Shown in pieces: positions 33,840 to 41,440 of a stretch of 64,000 nt of DNA. The position numbers and the translations under genes are program-made. The DNA is from CAVTHK01 sp964552235 (lineage in GTDB: Bacteria > Spirochaetota > Spirochaetia > SZUA-6 > CAVTHK01), in the NCBI GenBank assembly GCA_964552235.1, contig CAZKGO010000009.1, positions 27,872 to 91,871 on the forward strand, given 5' to 3'. Each line of letters begins with the position of its first letter. Within the stretch, counting starts at the first letter, position 1. A model generated the notes under the pieces. The model did not search any database, was not told the origin of the DNA, and saw nothing but the letters and a program-made list of their open reading frames with translations.

Positions 33840-34259
33840 TCACCGAGGGGACCGAGGCGCCCCTCCCCCAAGAGCGGAAACCACCTCGATTCCGTAGAGC
33901 GCGAAGACGTGATCTGCCGCCAGAATCGGCAGTTTCTCGAGGACGCACTGCGCCACGAGAAGCCGGTCAAAGGCATCGCGGTGCACAGCCGGCAGAGCCG
34001 CAACGCGAAGCGCGTGAGCCGCCTCGACGCGCAGCGGCGTGATCGAGTCCCGCTGCAGCCGCGCAGGCGCAAAGGTCTCCGGCGGCTCCGGCAGCGGCAG
34101 CTTGCCCAGAGCGTGCTTGATGGCGATCTCCCACGCGCTGGCTTCGGAAAAGTAGAGCTCGTTGGCGCCGTCGCGCATCAGTGCGAGAGCCTCGGGGGCG
34201 AGCCGGTCGGGACTGACCAGCCACCACAGCCAGGCCTGGGTGTCGAGCAGGATTCTCAT
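33840..34259 (-). CDS. PIN-domain toxin (VapC-like, PIN_SIL type)
   Basis: A 139-residue PIN-domain ribonuclease toxin. 'MRILLDTQAWLWWLVSPDRL' (Asp6) is the usual start of this subgroup. Further acidic residues are in 'FSEASAWEIAIKHALGKL', 'VHRDAFDRLLVAQCVLEKL' and 'PILAADHVFALYGIEVV'. ATG 34259 overlaps the antitoxin stop (ATGA). All four acidic positions look intact, so unlike its neighbours this pair is probably functional. Confidence 0.88.
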   Translation of the reverse strand: MRILLDTQAWLWWLVSPDRLAPEALALMRDGANELYFSEASAWEIAIKHALGKLPLPEPPETFAPARLQRDSITPLRVEAAHALRVAALPAVHRDAFDRLLVAQCVLEKLPILAADHVFALYGIEVVSALGGGAPRSPR

Positions 34260-34489
34260 TCTTCGAACGTGCGTAGAACGTCGTCGGGCAGCTCTGCGTC
34301 GAAGTCTTCGGGCACGACGAACAACCCGCGGTCGCGGCCAGGAACGCGCTCGGCAGGCGGCTCCCCGTAGGGGACGATCTTGCCCACAGGCTTCCCTGCG
34401 TTTGCGATGACGATTTCCTCGCCGAGCATCACTCGCCGCAGAAGCCGGGAAAGGTGGGTCTTGGCCTCTCGAATGTTGACCTGAATCAT
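34256..34489 (-). CDS. Type II antitoxin, Phd/YefM family
   Basis: A 77-residue antitoxin: 'MIQVNIREAKTHLSRLLRRV' then 'EEIVIANAGKPVGKIVPY', the Phd/YefM DNA-binding part, followed by an acidic tail ('VPEDFDAELPDDVLRTFEE') that should wrap the PIN toxin. It begins the operon and overlaps the toxin gene by 4 bp. Autorepression is expected for the family. Confidence 0.88.
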   Translation of the reverse strand: MIQVNIREAKTHLSRLLRRVMLGEEIVIANAGKPVGKIVPYGEPPAERVPGRDRGLFVVPEDFDAELPDDVLRTFEE

Positions 34490-34561
34490 ACAGGCAGTTC
34501 CCAGAGGGCCCAGGGCCGGCCAACCGCCCTGCGTGGCGCAGCCGCAGCCCGGCCCCCTCCC

Positions 34562-35839
34562 CTACAGGATCACCCCGTCGCGCGCAAGCTGCGCGCGCAG
34601 CGCAGCCGCGTCCACGGCGCGCAGCGCCACCCCGTGGCGCACGGCCAGCGCAGCCGCTGTCCCGGCCGCCTGCCCCGTGACCATCGCCGGCGGAATCAGC
34701 CGCAGCGTCTCCATGATCCAGTCGTCGCCGTCGACCGCACGGCCCGCCACAAGCAGGCCGTCGGTGCGCTCCGGCAGCAGGCAGCCGTAGGGCACCTGCG
34801 CGTGCCCCGCCCTGGAGTAGTCGACCCCGACGCACCCCACAGCGTCGGCGTAGGCACGCCCCGCCTCCACGTCCGCCCTGCTCACCGACTGCGGCGCCCT
34901 GATGTGCCTGCTCGCCCGCACTCCCAGCTGCGGCGCGAACGCCAGAAGCTGCACCTTCTCGTAGCCCGGCACGTTGTTCCGGTAGAACTCGACGGAAGCG
35001 AGCGTGCGCTCCCGCAGCTCGACCTCTGCCCAGCTCAGGTCCTCGACGCTCGTGCCGTCCAGCTCGCCCTCCAGCTTGCCGCTGCTGTTCGCTTCCGCCC
35101 CCTTTCCGCGCCGCGCCAGGCCTGCGATGTTGACCCAGTAGACCCCCTCCCCGCTGTACGGCGTCGGCAGCGGCCGGATCAGGTAGCCTCCCAGCGCCTT
35201 GACCTGCCCTGCAAGCTGAGCGGCCCGCTCTGGCTGGGCTCGCTCGAATTCCCGGTACTTCTCCAGATCCACCCCTCCGATCTTTAGAGGAAGGCCGACC
35301 GCCATCGTCCGCCTCCTGCACCCCGCTCCCGCCGCTGCTGCGATGTCGGCGTCGCCCGTGGCGTCGATGCAGGCGTTGCAGAGAATCGCCTGCCTGCCCG
35401 CCTTGCTGTCGACCGTGACGCCTTTGACGGTGCCGGCCTCGACCAGCGCGCCTACGGCCCACGAGTGGAACCGCAGATTCACGCCCGCCTCCAGGCACAT
35501 CCTGTCGGCGACCACCTTGAGCAGCTCCGAGTCCGCGTGCGGCCGCGTCGCGGTCTCCATGACCAGCCCGCCCATGGCGCGAAGCCGCTCCGCCGCCTCC
35601 CACGCCACGCCCCCGATCCATCGGCGGCCCTGCCTGTCGAACATCGCGGCCAGAAGGAGCACCAGCCCACCCGTGGCCAGCCCGCCGAGGTAACCGTAGC
35701 GCTCGACCAGCATCGTGCGCGCGCCCAGGCGCCCGGCTGCCACGGCCGCCGCCACCCCCGACGGCCCGCCGCCCAGCACCAGCACATCCACTTCGGCCAC
35801 GACGGGCGTTTCGCGCCCAGGTTCGGCGATGGTTCGCAT
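34562..35839 (-). CDS. FAD-dependent oxidoreductase (FAD_oxidored family)
   Basis: A 425-residue flavoprotein. The dinucleotide motif is 'VDVLVLGGGPSGVAAAVAAG', with 'MLVERYGYLGGLATGGLVLL' typical of the PF12831-type family. 'ACIDATGDADIAAAAGAGCR' and the C-terminal 'DGLLVAGRAVDGDDWIMETL' with 'IPPAMVTGQAAGTAAALAVR' complete the FAD site. Such proteins are frequent in polysaccharide-utilising bacteria, and substrates are largely unknown. There is no signal peptide. ATG 35839 has GGGAGGAGCC upstream. It is divergent from the rhamnose mutarotase gene. Confidence 0.88.
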   Translation of the reverse strand: MRTIAEPGRETPVVAEVDVLVLGGGPSGVAAAVAAGRLGARTMLVERYGYLGGLATGGLVLLLAAMFDRQGRRWIGGVAWEAAERLRAMGGLVMETATRPHADSELLKVVADRMCLEAGVNLRFHSWAVGALVEAGTVKGVTVDSKAGRQAILCNACIDATGDADIAAAAGAGCRRRTMAVGLPLKIGGVDLEKYREFERAQPERAAQLAGQVKALGGYLIRPLPTPYSGEGVYWVNIAGLARRGKGAEANSSGKLEGELDGTSVEDLSWAEVELRERTLASVEFYRNNVPGYEKVQLLAFAPQLGVRASRHIRAPQSVSRADVEAGRAYADAVGCVGVDYSRAGHAQVPYGCLLPERTDGLLVAGRAVDGDDWIMETLRLIPPAMVTGQAAGTAAALAVRHGVALRAVDAAALRAQLARDGVIL

Positions 35840-35992
35840 GGCTCCTCCCGCGCGCGATTATGGCCGCAGAGGCGGCCGCGGGCAAGACGGCCGATCGCAC
35901 GGCCGCAGCCGCACTGCTGCCGTCAGGCCGCGGTGCAGACCGCAGGTTGACATCCGCAGCCCCGCGCACGATCCTGTGCCGCGGAGACGCCG

Positions 35993-36307
35993 ATGCAGAG
36001 ACTCGCATTCAAGATGAGGCTGAAACCGGGGTTCAAGGATGAATACAGGAGGCGCCACGATGCGCTGTGGCCGGAGCTGAGGAAGCTCCTCGCGGAAAGC
36101 GGGGTCCGCGACTACTCCATCTTCCTGGACGAAGAGACGAACACGCTGTTCGCAGTGCAGAAGGTCGTGGGCGGCTCAGGCTCTCAGGACCTGGGCTCCA
36201 ACCCGATCGTGCAGCGGTGGTGGGCCTACATGGCCGACATCATGGACACCAACCCGGACAACTCGCCGGTGAGCGTGCCGCTGCCCGAAGTGTTTCACAT
36301 GGATTGA
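35993..36307 (+). CDS. rhaM: L-rhamnose mutarotase
   Basis: A 104-residue dimeric ferredoxin-fold protein that interconverts the alpha and beta anomers of L-rhamnose. 'MQRLAFKMRLKPGFKDEYRR' leads to the catalytic His22 ('RRRHDALWPEL'), the same residue number as in E. coli RhaM. 'DYSIFLDEETNTLFAVQKV' and 'WWAYMADIMDTNPDNSPVSV' also match the family. No rhaA, rhaB or rhaD is in the window. Its last 13 bp overlap the 3' end of the convergent nucleotidyltransferase gene. Confidence 0.94.
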   Translation: MQRLAFKMRLKPGFKDEYRRRHDALWPELRKLLAESGVRDYSIFLDEETNTLFAVQKVVGGSGSQDLGSNPIVQRWWAYMADIMDTNPDNSPVSVPLPEVFHMD

Positions 36308-37584
36308 GCATCCCGCATCCGAAACACCTTGCGCATCACGAGAGCCAGCCAGCGGAGCGGATTCAGAGCGTATGAGACGATCAGGAGCGGCGAACGTATG
36401 CTGACACCCAGAAAGGCCGCCATGGTCTTGCGCTCGGGAAACAGAATGTGGGCGAAAAGAGCGCCCTTGACGCAATCCTTCAAGGGGCCGCTCAGTGCCC
36501 ACGGGTGGACAGCCCTGCAGAGCGCTCCGTAGAATCGATTGCTCGACTCGAGCGTGCCGATGGATCGCAGGTGCAACCGCGCAACAGTGCGCTGTAACGG
36601 AGTGCACGAAGCCTTGAACTCAGAAAGCACAGTGGCCGGCACCGGCGTCCCCAGCAGTCGCCGCGACAGCGACAGTGAAAAGGACACGAACGGCGACAGC
36701 CCGAGCTCGATCGTGTCACGGGCAAAAAGATCCCACCGGACGGCTGATGAGGCCAAATTGTCGATATCCACGAGGTTGCCGAGTCGGAACGCGTTTGCAG
36801 CAAGCGAGCGGTGAAGTGCCACCTGCAGACACATGATCAGCAGCGAGTGTTCTTCGGTGGGCGCCTCGCACTGCAAACGCGCCAGACTGCGCCTGGCAGT
36901 CCAGATGCGGTCTGCCAGGGCGTCAGACGCAGCCGCGCCCTTCCACAACGTGGTCTGGTCGCGGACGGGTTGAGCGAACATCCGCACGAGCAACTCGACC
37001 AGGACGCCGCGCTCGGGGTCGAACAAGTGGAACTCGTGTATGCTCGCTGCCTGACGCCGGATTCGCGCCCTGATCAGGTCTGTCAGCGGGGCTTCGCGGA
37101 ACACGTTGTGCCGGTCCGGCGCCGCAGCTACGTCTTCGTATGAGTATCCCGGGAGGCGAAGTACAGCTTCGATCGCGTCCACGAGCCTGTCGCGACGCAC
37201 CAGGATGTCGATGTCGCCGGCGGGACGCGTCATGGTGGGATCGAGGGAAAGGCCTCTGAGCAGCATCCAGTCGATGGAGGCGGCCGCGAAAACCCTGCGC
37301 AGCCTGCCGACCTCATTCAGGAATATGGCGTTGTCGTGGATGTACTCCTTGAGCGTCGTCTTTGCCGCGACCGCGATCGCCGCACGCGCCGACTCCGGCA
37401 GCGGCAGAGCGAGGGCGCGCTCGAACAGCCGCGCCCCTACGGCGTGCGTTCGCGCGGCATCCACGACGTACCGCCAGTCGAGGCGTGTCGAGGCAACGAG
37501 CCGTTGGACGGCCTCGGGATCGAATGAATGTGCGCACAGCCGGACGACGAGGATGTCCTCCGGCCTCCTGAACTCGGTGGCCAT
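36295..37584 (-). CDS. NTP_transf_5 nucleotidyltransferase of peptide-modification type
   Basis: A 429-residue protein of the uncharacterised nucleotidyltransferase family PF14907 (NTP_transf_5). The conserved core is 'IDWMLLRGLSLDPTMTRPAG' followed by 'DIDILVRRDRLVDAI', where the Gly-x-Ser-like turn and D-x-D form the NTP/metal site. 'FREAPLTDLIRARIRRQAAS' and 'IHEFHLFDPERGVLVELLVR' follow. These proteins are accessory enzymes of lasso-peptide (gene N) and PqqD/HprK-type clusters, where they are thought to modify the peptide or a carrier; the reaction is not established. It is divergent from an ABC exporter gene (84 bp). PqqD, HPr-kinase-like and peptidase genes lie 2-4 kb away, supporting a role in that locus. 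Confidence 0.85.
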   Translation of the reverse strand: MATEFRRPEDILVVRLCAHSFDPEAVQRLVASTRLDWRYVVDAARTHAVGARLFERALALPLPESARAAIAVAAKTTLKEYIHDNAIFLNEVGRLRRVFAAASIDWMLLRGLSLDPTMTRPAGDIDILVRRDRLVDAIEAVLRLPGYSYEDVAAAPDRHNVFREAPLTDLIRARIRRQAASIHEFHLFDPERGVLVELLVRMFAQPVRDQTTLWKGAAASDALADRIWTARRSLARLQCEAPTEEHSLLIMCLQVALHRSLAANAFRLGNLVDIDNLASSAVRWDLFARDTIELGLSPFVSFSLSLSRRLLGTPVPATVLSEFKASCTPLQRTVARLHLRSIGTLESSNRFYGALCRAVHPWALSGPLKDCVKGALFAHILFPERKTMAAFLGVSIRSPLLIVSYALNPLRWLALVMRKVFRMRDAQSM

Positions 37585-37668
37585 CGTTCAGGCTGGACTG
37601 TAACACGCGCCGCCGCGGGGTGGAATCGCGACTTGAAATGCCCTGCGCGGGCCGATACCCTTGCCTCC

Positions 37669-38640
37669 ATGCCGGACTCTACAGACGCCGTGGTCGTGGA
37701 GCACGTCTGCAAGACCTACAGAGTCCCCGCCCTCCTGCCGTGGAAGCGGCCGACAGCCAAAGAGGCCCTCAAGGACGTGAGCTTCCACTGCGCCGAAGGT
37801 CGGATCACGTGCCTGCTCGGGGCCAACGGATCGGGAAAGACCACGACGATCAAGATTCTCGCGGGACTTGTCGAGCCGGAGCGGGGCGCCGTCTGGGTGC
37901 AAGGGGTGCGAGTGTGGGATGGAGGCGAGGCGATTCGCGCCAGCGTCGGATTCGTAGCCTCGAGCGAACGCTCGTTCTACTGGAGATTGACCGGCAGGCA
38001 GAATCTGGATTTCTTCGCGTCTCTGCACGGGCTGAAAGGCAGGGCCCGCGCCGAAAGCGTCTGCCAGGCCATGCGGATGACCGGCGTTGAGGATCAGGCG
38101 GACAAGCCCGTACGACTCTACTCGTCCGGCATGCTGCAGAAGCTGCTGCTCGCCCGCGCCCTGTTGGGAGATCCGCGTGTTCTTCTCCTCGACGAACCGA
38201 CGACGCACCTCGACTACGCCGCGCGCAGCTCGATCCATCGGTTGATCAGAGAAGAGATCGTGGGCAGGCGGGGAATGAGCGTGCTCCTGAGCACCAACGA
38301 CCTGCTGGAGGCGCAGGAGATGGGCGACAGCCTGGTGCTTCTGCACGAGGGGGTGATCCTCGCCGAAGGCCCCCTCGACGCCCTTCGCTCGCGGCTTTCG
38401 ACCGAACCGAGACTGGTGATGAGCTTCGAACGTCTTCCGGAGACCGGATGGGAGAAGGGCCTCGGCGTCACCCTGACGGAGGCAAGAAACAACAGCGTCG
38501 AGTGCCGCATCCCCACGCGCGCTGCGATACCAGACGTCGTGGCGGCCGCCCTTCGAGGGGGCGGCCGGATGTCCGGATGCTCCTGTGTCGAACCGACGCT
38601 GCCCGAGATTCTCGCGCACATGACAGGGAGCCGAACGTGA
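37669..38640 (+). CDS. ABC transporter ATP-binding protein (exporter 1)
   Basis: A 323-residue ABC ATPase of the ABC-2 export class. Walker A 'GANGSGKTTTIKILAGL', Q-loop region 'VGFVASSERSFYWRLTGRQN', signature 'LYSSGMLQKLLLARALL' and Walker B 'VLLLDEPTTHLDYAARSS' are all intact. A C-terminal ~90-residue extension after the H-loop ends in 'CVEPTLPEILAHMTGSRT'. The ATPase half is clearly related to the exporter 2 ATPase at 42342 (shared 'ERSFYWRLTG'). It overlaps its permease by 4 bp (GTGA). In the context of peptide-maturation genes it probably exports the product. ATG 37669 is chosen at the start of homology; no good ribosome binding site is visible. Confidence 0.9.
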   Translation: MPDSTDAVVVEHVCKTYRVPALLPWKRPTAKEALKDVSFHCAEGRITCLLGANGSGKTTTIKILAGLVEPERGAVWVQGVRVWDGGEAIRASVGFVASSERSFYWRLTGRQNLDFFASLHGLKGRARAESVCQAMRMTGVEDQADKPVRLYSSGMLQKLLLARALLGDPRVLLLDEPTTHLDYAARSSIHRLIREEIVGRRGMSVLLSTNDLLEAQEMGDSLVLLHEGVILAEGPLDALRSRLSTEPRLVMSFERLPETGWEKGLGVTLTEARNNSVECRIPTRAAIPDVVAAALRGGGRMSGCSCVEPTLPEILAHMTGSRT

Positions 38641-39440
38641 GCAAGCTCATGGCGTTCATCAGGCGCGACCTTCTCGTGGCGATCAGCTATCGGTTCAACC
38701 TGCTGCTGCGCGCCGGCAGTGCGGCACTGACCCTGCTGCTGTTGTTTCTGATCAGCCGCCTCTTCGGCGCCCAGGTGACAGGATACCTCCAACGGTACGG
38801 AGGCGACTACTTTCCCTACGTGCTGATCGGGATCGCGGTGTCCAACTTCGTGACCGTCGGCCTGGAGACGCTCTCTGACGAGGTGAGATCCGCGCAGCTC
38901 GAAGGTACGCTCGAGGCGCTGATGAGCACGCCCACGTCGATCTACACGATCCTGCTGGGCAACTCCCTCTCGACTTTCCTCGCGGCATTCGCCGGCGCGG
39001 GGGTCATGGTCGCCCTCAGCTTCGCGTTCGTGCCTCACGCCGCCACCGCGGCCATGGTCGCCGCGACGCTCGCGATCCTGCTGCTGACCCTGATGGCTTT
39101 CCTGTCGCTAGGCATGCTTTCCGCGGGTTTCATCATGATGTTCAAGCGGGGAAACCCCATCGCCTACATCTTCGGCTGGTCGAGCTTTTTCCTCGGAGGG
39201 ATCTTCTTTCCGGTGGAGATGCTGCCTGCGCCATTCCAGGCCCTGTCCCGCCTGCTCCCCGCGACCCACGCTACGCGCGCCATCCGCGAGCTCGTGCTGG
39301 TCCAGGCGCCGGTGCGAGAGGCGCTCGCTTCGGCCGGGAGTCTGCTTGGATTCGTTGCGATCTTTGCGCCCGTCGGACTGCTGTTCTTTCGCGTCGCCGT
39401 TCGCAAGGCAAGAAAAGAAGGAAGCCTGGTGCAGTACTAG
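38637..39440 (+). CDS. ABC-2 type permease (exporter 1)
   Basis: A 267-residue integral membrane protein with six predicted helices, of the ABC-2 permease class. 'LMAFIRRDLLVAISYRFNLL' is the N-terminal amphipathic entry. 'QLEGTLEALMSTPTSIYTIL' and 'GGIFFPVEMLPAPFQALSRL' are family hallmarks. It ends 'KARKEGSLVQY', almost the same as the end of the permease at 43112 ('KAKRDGSLVLY'), marking the two as paralogues. It starts at GTG 38637 overlapping the ATPase stop and ends 9 bp before the convergent PqqD gene. Confidence 0.9.
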   Translation: MSKLMAFIRRDLLVAISYRFNLLLRAGSAALTLLLLFLISRLFGAQVTGYLQRYGGDYFPYVLIGIAVSNFVTVGLETLSDEVRSAQLEGTLEALMSTPTSIYTILLGNSLSTFLAAFAGAGVMVALSFAFVPHAATAAMVAATLAILLLTLMAFLSLGMLSAGFIMMFKRGNPIAYIFGWSSFFLGGIFFPVEMLPAPFQALSRLLPATHATRAIRELVLVQAPVREALASAGSLLGFVAIFAPVGLLFFRVAVRKARKEGSLVQY

Positions 39441-39449
39441 GCGAGCCCG

Positions 39450-39728
39450 TCAGTCGCCGATGCGCACGATGCCTCGTTCTGCCAGCTCTCGCACGAAAGC
39501 CTTGAGTTCGCTCTCCGCGCCATCAGCCGGCAGATCATATTCGTCCTTCATCCGGGCGTAGATGTCCCCGAGGCTGCGCCTGCCGTCGATGAGCGACCAG
39601 ATGAACGATCCGGTCTCGTTGAGGGTGTGCAGCTTGTCGCCGCTTTGGTTGAGGATCACGGTCTCCTCGCCGATCGTTCGCGCGACCAGAGACTCGACGA
39701 GCACGGGAACGGTTCGCATGCTGATCAC
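39450..39728 (-). CDS. PqqD-family peptide chaperone (RiPP recognition element)
   Basis: A 92-residue PqqD-like protein, the winged-helix fold that binds leader peptides of ribosomally made modified peptides. The typical pattern is visible: 'LVARTIGEETVILNQSGDKL', 'HTLNETGSFIWSLIDGRRSL' and 'AFVRELAERGIVRIGD'. It starts at GTG 39728 (GGAGG six bases upstream), overlapping the HprK-like stop by 4 bp, and ends the minus-strand operon. In lasso-peptide clusters the equivalent B1 protein binds a leader with a Y-x-x-P motif, which the 43-residue peptide encoded upstream contains. Confidence 0.9.
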   Translation of the reverse strand: MISMRTVPVLVESLVARTIGEETVILNQSGDKLHTLNETGSFIWSLIDGRRSLGDIYARMKDEYDLPADGAESELKAFVRELAERGIVRIGD

Positions 39729-40603
39729 ACCTGCCCTCCACGCGGCCCGTCATGTGGCGACTGCTCGATCTGCTGCCAGAATCCGGGGTCGCGGCGAAAG
39801 GCAAGCGCCATGATCGGCACTCTACGCCGCAGATCCGCGAGCAGATCGAGCATCTGCTGCAGCGTATCGCGCGTGATCTTCTCGTGCAAACCGATGGGGG
39901 GAACGACCTGCGGCAGCACGCGCACGGCGATTTCTGAATCCTGCATCGGCCGAATCGAATGCGATCGTGAATGAGAGAGAACCAACACCGATTTCAGCGG
40001 CGCGCTCCCGTCGGTCTTGAGCTTGAAAAAACCGTTGAACGGCGTGCTCGAGACGACCGCACCGCGCCGCTGGAGACGGATGTGGCAGATCTCGTCGTTC
40101 AGCACCTTGTCCTGCGAGCTCATCCGGGCGATGGTCGACTTGCCCGCTCCGGACGAACCGGTAAACACGTACCCGCCGTCCCCGTGGATGACGCCGGCGG
40201 AGTGGAGGAGAAAGGTGTTGCCTTTGCGGTTGCGGGGATCGGAGTAGAAGGCCTGGTACAGGAGCTGCTCGAAGACGCGGATGAGCCTTCGCTTGAACAG
40301 GATCTCGCCAACCTGAACGGCCGCCTGTCTCTGATCGCGGGACCAGGTTCCCTTGACGATGCCGCCGCCGATCTCGAATCCCCGTTTCGTGATCGTCTTG
40401 TTCACGAACAGCGAGTCGGGAACCGGCCACGAGTCTCTCGGGTCGACCGCGATCGTGATTCGAACGTCGGCAACGCCGCTCGCTCCGCCGACGCCAAAGT
40501 AATCCCGCAGCCGCTTCGCCAGTTGGGAGTCGGGAGCTTCGAGGCAGATGACGGTCTGCCCAACCCGAAGATGGCATTCAGCGTCACGGCTGCGATCCGT
40601 CAT
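39725..40603 (-). CDS. HPr kinase-like P-loop protein (HprK-related)
   Basis: A 292-residue protein whose C-terminal half is an HPr-kinase-like ATPase: 'LLHSAGVIHGDGGYVFTGSS' runs into Walker A 'GSSGAGKST' (Lys155), then 'LNDEICHIRLQRRGAVVSST' where the acidic metal site lies, and 'PLKSVLVLSHSRSHSIRPM'. The N-terminal domain is of the kind found in HprK-related proteins of PqqD-containing loci. In paeninodin-type lasso clusters such kinases phosphorylate the C-terminal serine of the precursor; whether this one acts on the peptide is inference. It overlaps the upstream peptidase gene by 20 bp and the PqqD gene by 4 bp, so the three are one translational unit. Confidence 0.88.
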   Translation of the reverse strand: MTDRSRDAECHLRVGQTVICLEAPDSQLAKRLRDYFGVGGASGVADVRITIAVDPRDSWPVPDSLFVNKTITKRGFEIGGGIVKGTWSRDQRQAAVQVGEILFKRRLIRVFEQLLYQAFYSDPRNRKGNTFLLHSAGVIHGDGGYVFTGSSGAGKSTIARMSSQDKVLNDEICHIRLQRRGAVVSSTPFNGFFKLKTDGSAPLKSVLVLSHSRSHSIRPMQDSEIAVRVLPQVVPPIGLHEKITRDTLQQMLDLLADLRRRVPIMALAFRRDPGFWQQIEQSPHDGPRGGQV

Positions 40604-41024
40604 CGAGCAACCGCCCAGAAAAGAGCCTTCGTAGAAACCGTACAACCCGATGGAACGGGTAGCGGAGAACCTGCCGCAGCTGCCGCCGGGCTTCGCGGCG
40701 CCCTGCAGAACGCTTGCGGGTGTACACGCGCTTGCCGGACGGTTCGATCGCCTCTGTGACGACTCCTATGATGCGCTCCTCACGGATCCACGAGCCGAGA
40801 GGATTGGCGTCACCCTTCTGATATATGACGGTGAGGGAGCCGAGGCGCACGCGCAGCAGTTGCCGATGCGCCACCAGACCCTCTCCGTCCCAGAACACGA
40901 CGAGGTCGCCGGCATAAGTCCCTCGAGGAGCGATCCGCTCAATCCGCACGGAGCAGCCCGGAACTATCGTCGGGCCCATGCTCCCGCTCAAGACCGGAAG
41001 CATGGCCTCTCGGCCATGCTTCAC
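40584..41024 (-). CDS. S24/S26 (SipW-type) signal-peptidase-like protease
   Basis: A 146-residue protein with the signal-peptidase fold. The nucleophile is Ser15 in 'LPVLSGSMGPTIVPGCSV'. 'GDLVVFWDGEGLVAHRQLL' supplies His53 where Lys stands in ordinary bacterial type I enzymes, and 'IYQKGDANPLGSW' supplies Asp72, so it is a Ser-His(-Asp) enzyme like SipW/Sec11. It has no clear membrane helix; the C-terminus is strongly basic with an Arg-rich helix. Such proteins recur beside PqqD/HprK genes and could trim the peptide. The start is GTG 41024, with ATG 41003 as an alternative; neither has a good ribosome binding site, and coupling to the upstream peptide gene is 108 bp away. Confidence 0.8.
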   Translation of the reverse strand: MKHGREAMLPVLSGSMGPTIVPGCSVRIERIAPRGTYAGDLVVFWDGEGLVAHRQLLRVRLGSLTVIYQKGDANPLGSWIREERIIGVVTEAIEPSGKRVYTRKRSAGRREARRQLRQVLRYPFHRVVRFLRRLFSGRLLDDGSQP

Positions 41025-41132
41025 ACGGCCGAAAGCAACGAGGAGTCCCTTTTCTCTCAGGATATGTTCACCGGCTGTCGTGTTGTTAGGAGGTGCGAAC
41101 GAAATATGGGGAACGACGGCTTTGACTTGCTT

Positions 41133-41264
41133 CTATCTGCCCCGCTTGGGTCGTCTGCGTGGCCTCCTTACAGTCAGGGAAGTCACGCCGTACCTGCCAA
41201 ACACACCGATCTTGATCACCTCGGTGTTGACCAACGGAGCTATGTACGGCCGTTTCTGCGTCAT
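41133..41264 (-). CDS. Putative RiPP-like precursor peptide (43 aa)
   Basis: A 43-residue peptide heading the peptidase-HprK-PqqD operon. It starts 'MTQKRPYIAPLVNTEVIKI', followed by a glycine-rich segment 'GVFGRYGVTSLTV' (20-32) and ends in a very basic tail 'RRPRRRPKRGR'. The 'YIAP' at 7-10 matches the Y-x-x-P leader motif that PqqD/B1-type proteins bind in lasso precursors. ATG 41264 has AAGGGAG six bases upstream and a near-consensus promoter 23-51 bp before it, so expression is likely. The segment after the leader has no Asp/Glu at positions 7-9, so it cannot be an ordinary lasso core. Ser29, Thr28 and Thr31 are possible phosphorylation sites. Assignment as a precursor rests on context and the leader motif. 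Confidence 0.65.
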   Translation of the reverse strand: MTQKRPYIAPLVNTEVIKIGVFGRYGVTSLTVRRPRRRPKRGR

Positions 41265-41286
41265 AGCGTCTCCCTTGTAAATACCA

Positions 41287-41315
41287 ATCCTAGCTCGAAA
41301 TCCTTCTGAAGTCAA
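41287..41315 (-). promoter_or_regulatory. Sigma70-like promoter of the peptide operon
   Basis: On the minus strand TTGACT (41315-41310) and TAGGAT (41292-41287) are separated by exactly 17 bp. Transcription would start near 41280, leaving a ~16-nt leader with the AAGGGAG ribosome binding site of the 43-residue peptide gene. This is the best -35/-10 pair I found in the window. Confidence 0.7.
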
Positions 41316-41420
41316 CTGCCGCGAGTCGGTCACTAGACGCCGGATCGGGCGCTGCGGGCTCCATGGGGATAGCGCCAAGAGTCGGCAAATCGATGGACAG
41401 AAAATGCCACATAGTGAAAT

Positions 41421-41440
41421 CGAGTGGTTTGCACCACTCG
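41421..41440. promoter_or_regulatory. 20-bp perfect palindrome between the peptide operon and the PPTase operon
   Basis: CGAGTGGT-TTGC-ACCACTCG is a perfect 8-bp inverted repeat with a 4-base centre, preceded by an AT-richer patch (GTGAAAT). It lies in the 318-bp divergent region 41265-41582, which otherwise holds only the peptide promoter. It could be an operator for a dimeric regulator controlling one or both directions, or an RNA hairpin in the leader of the phosphopantetheinyl transferase mRNA. No regulator gene is adjacent. Confidence 0.55.

Noticed and set aside
33499..33948. 149-codon minus-strand frame between the partner gene and the PIN toxin
   Set aside because: It overlaps both neighbours and shows no family-like sequence.
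36295..41264. A conventional lasso-peptide cluster
   Set aside because: No asparagine-synthetase-like cyclase or transglutaminase-like leader protease is present, and the candidate core has no acidic residue at ring positions 7-9.
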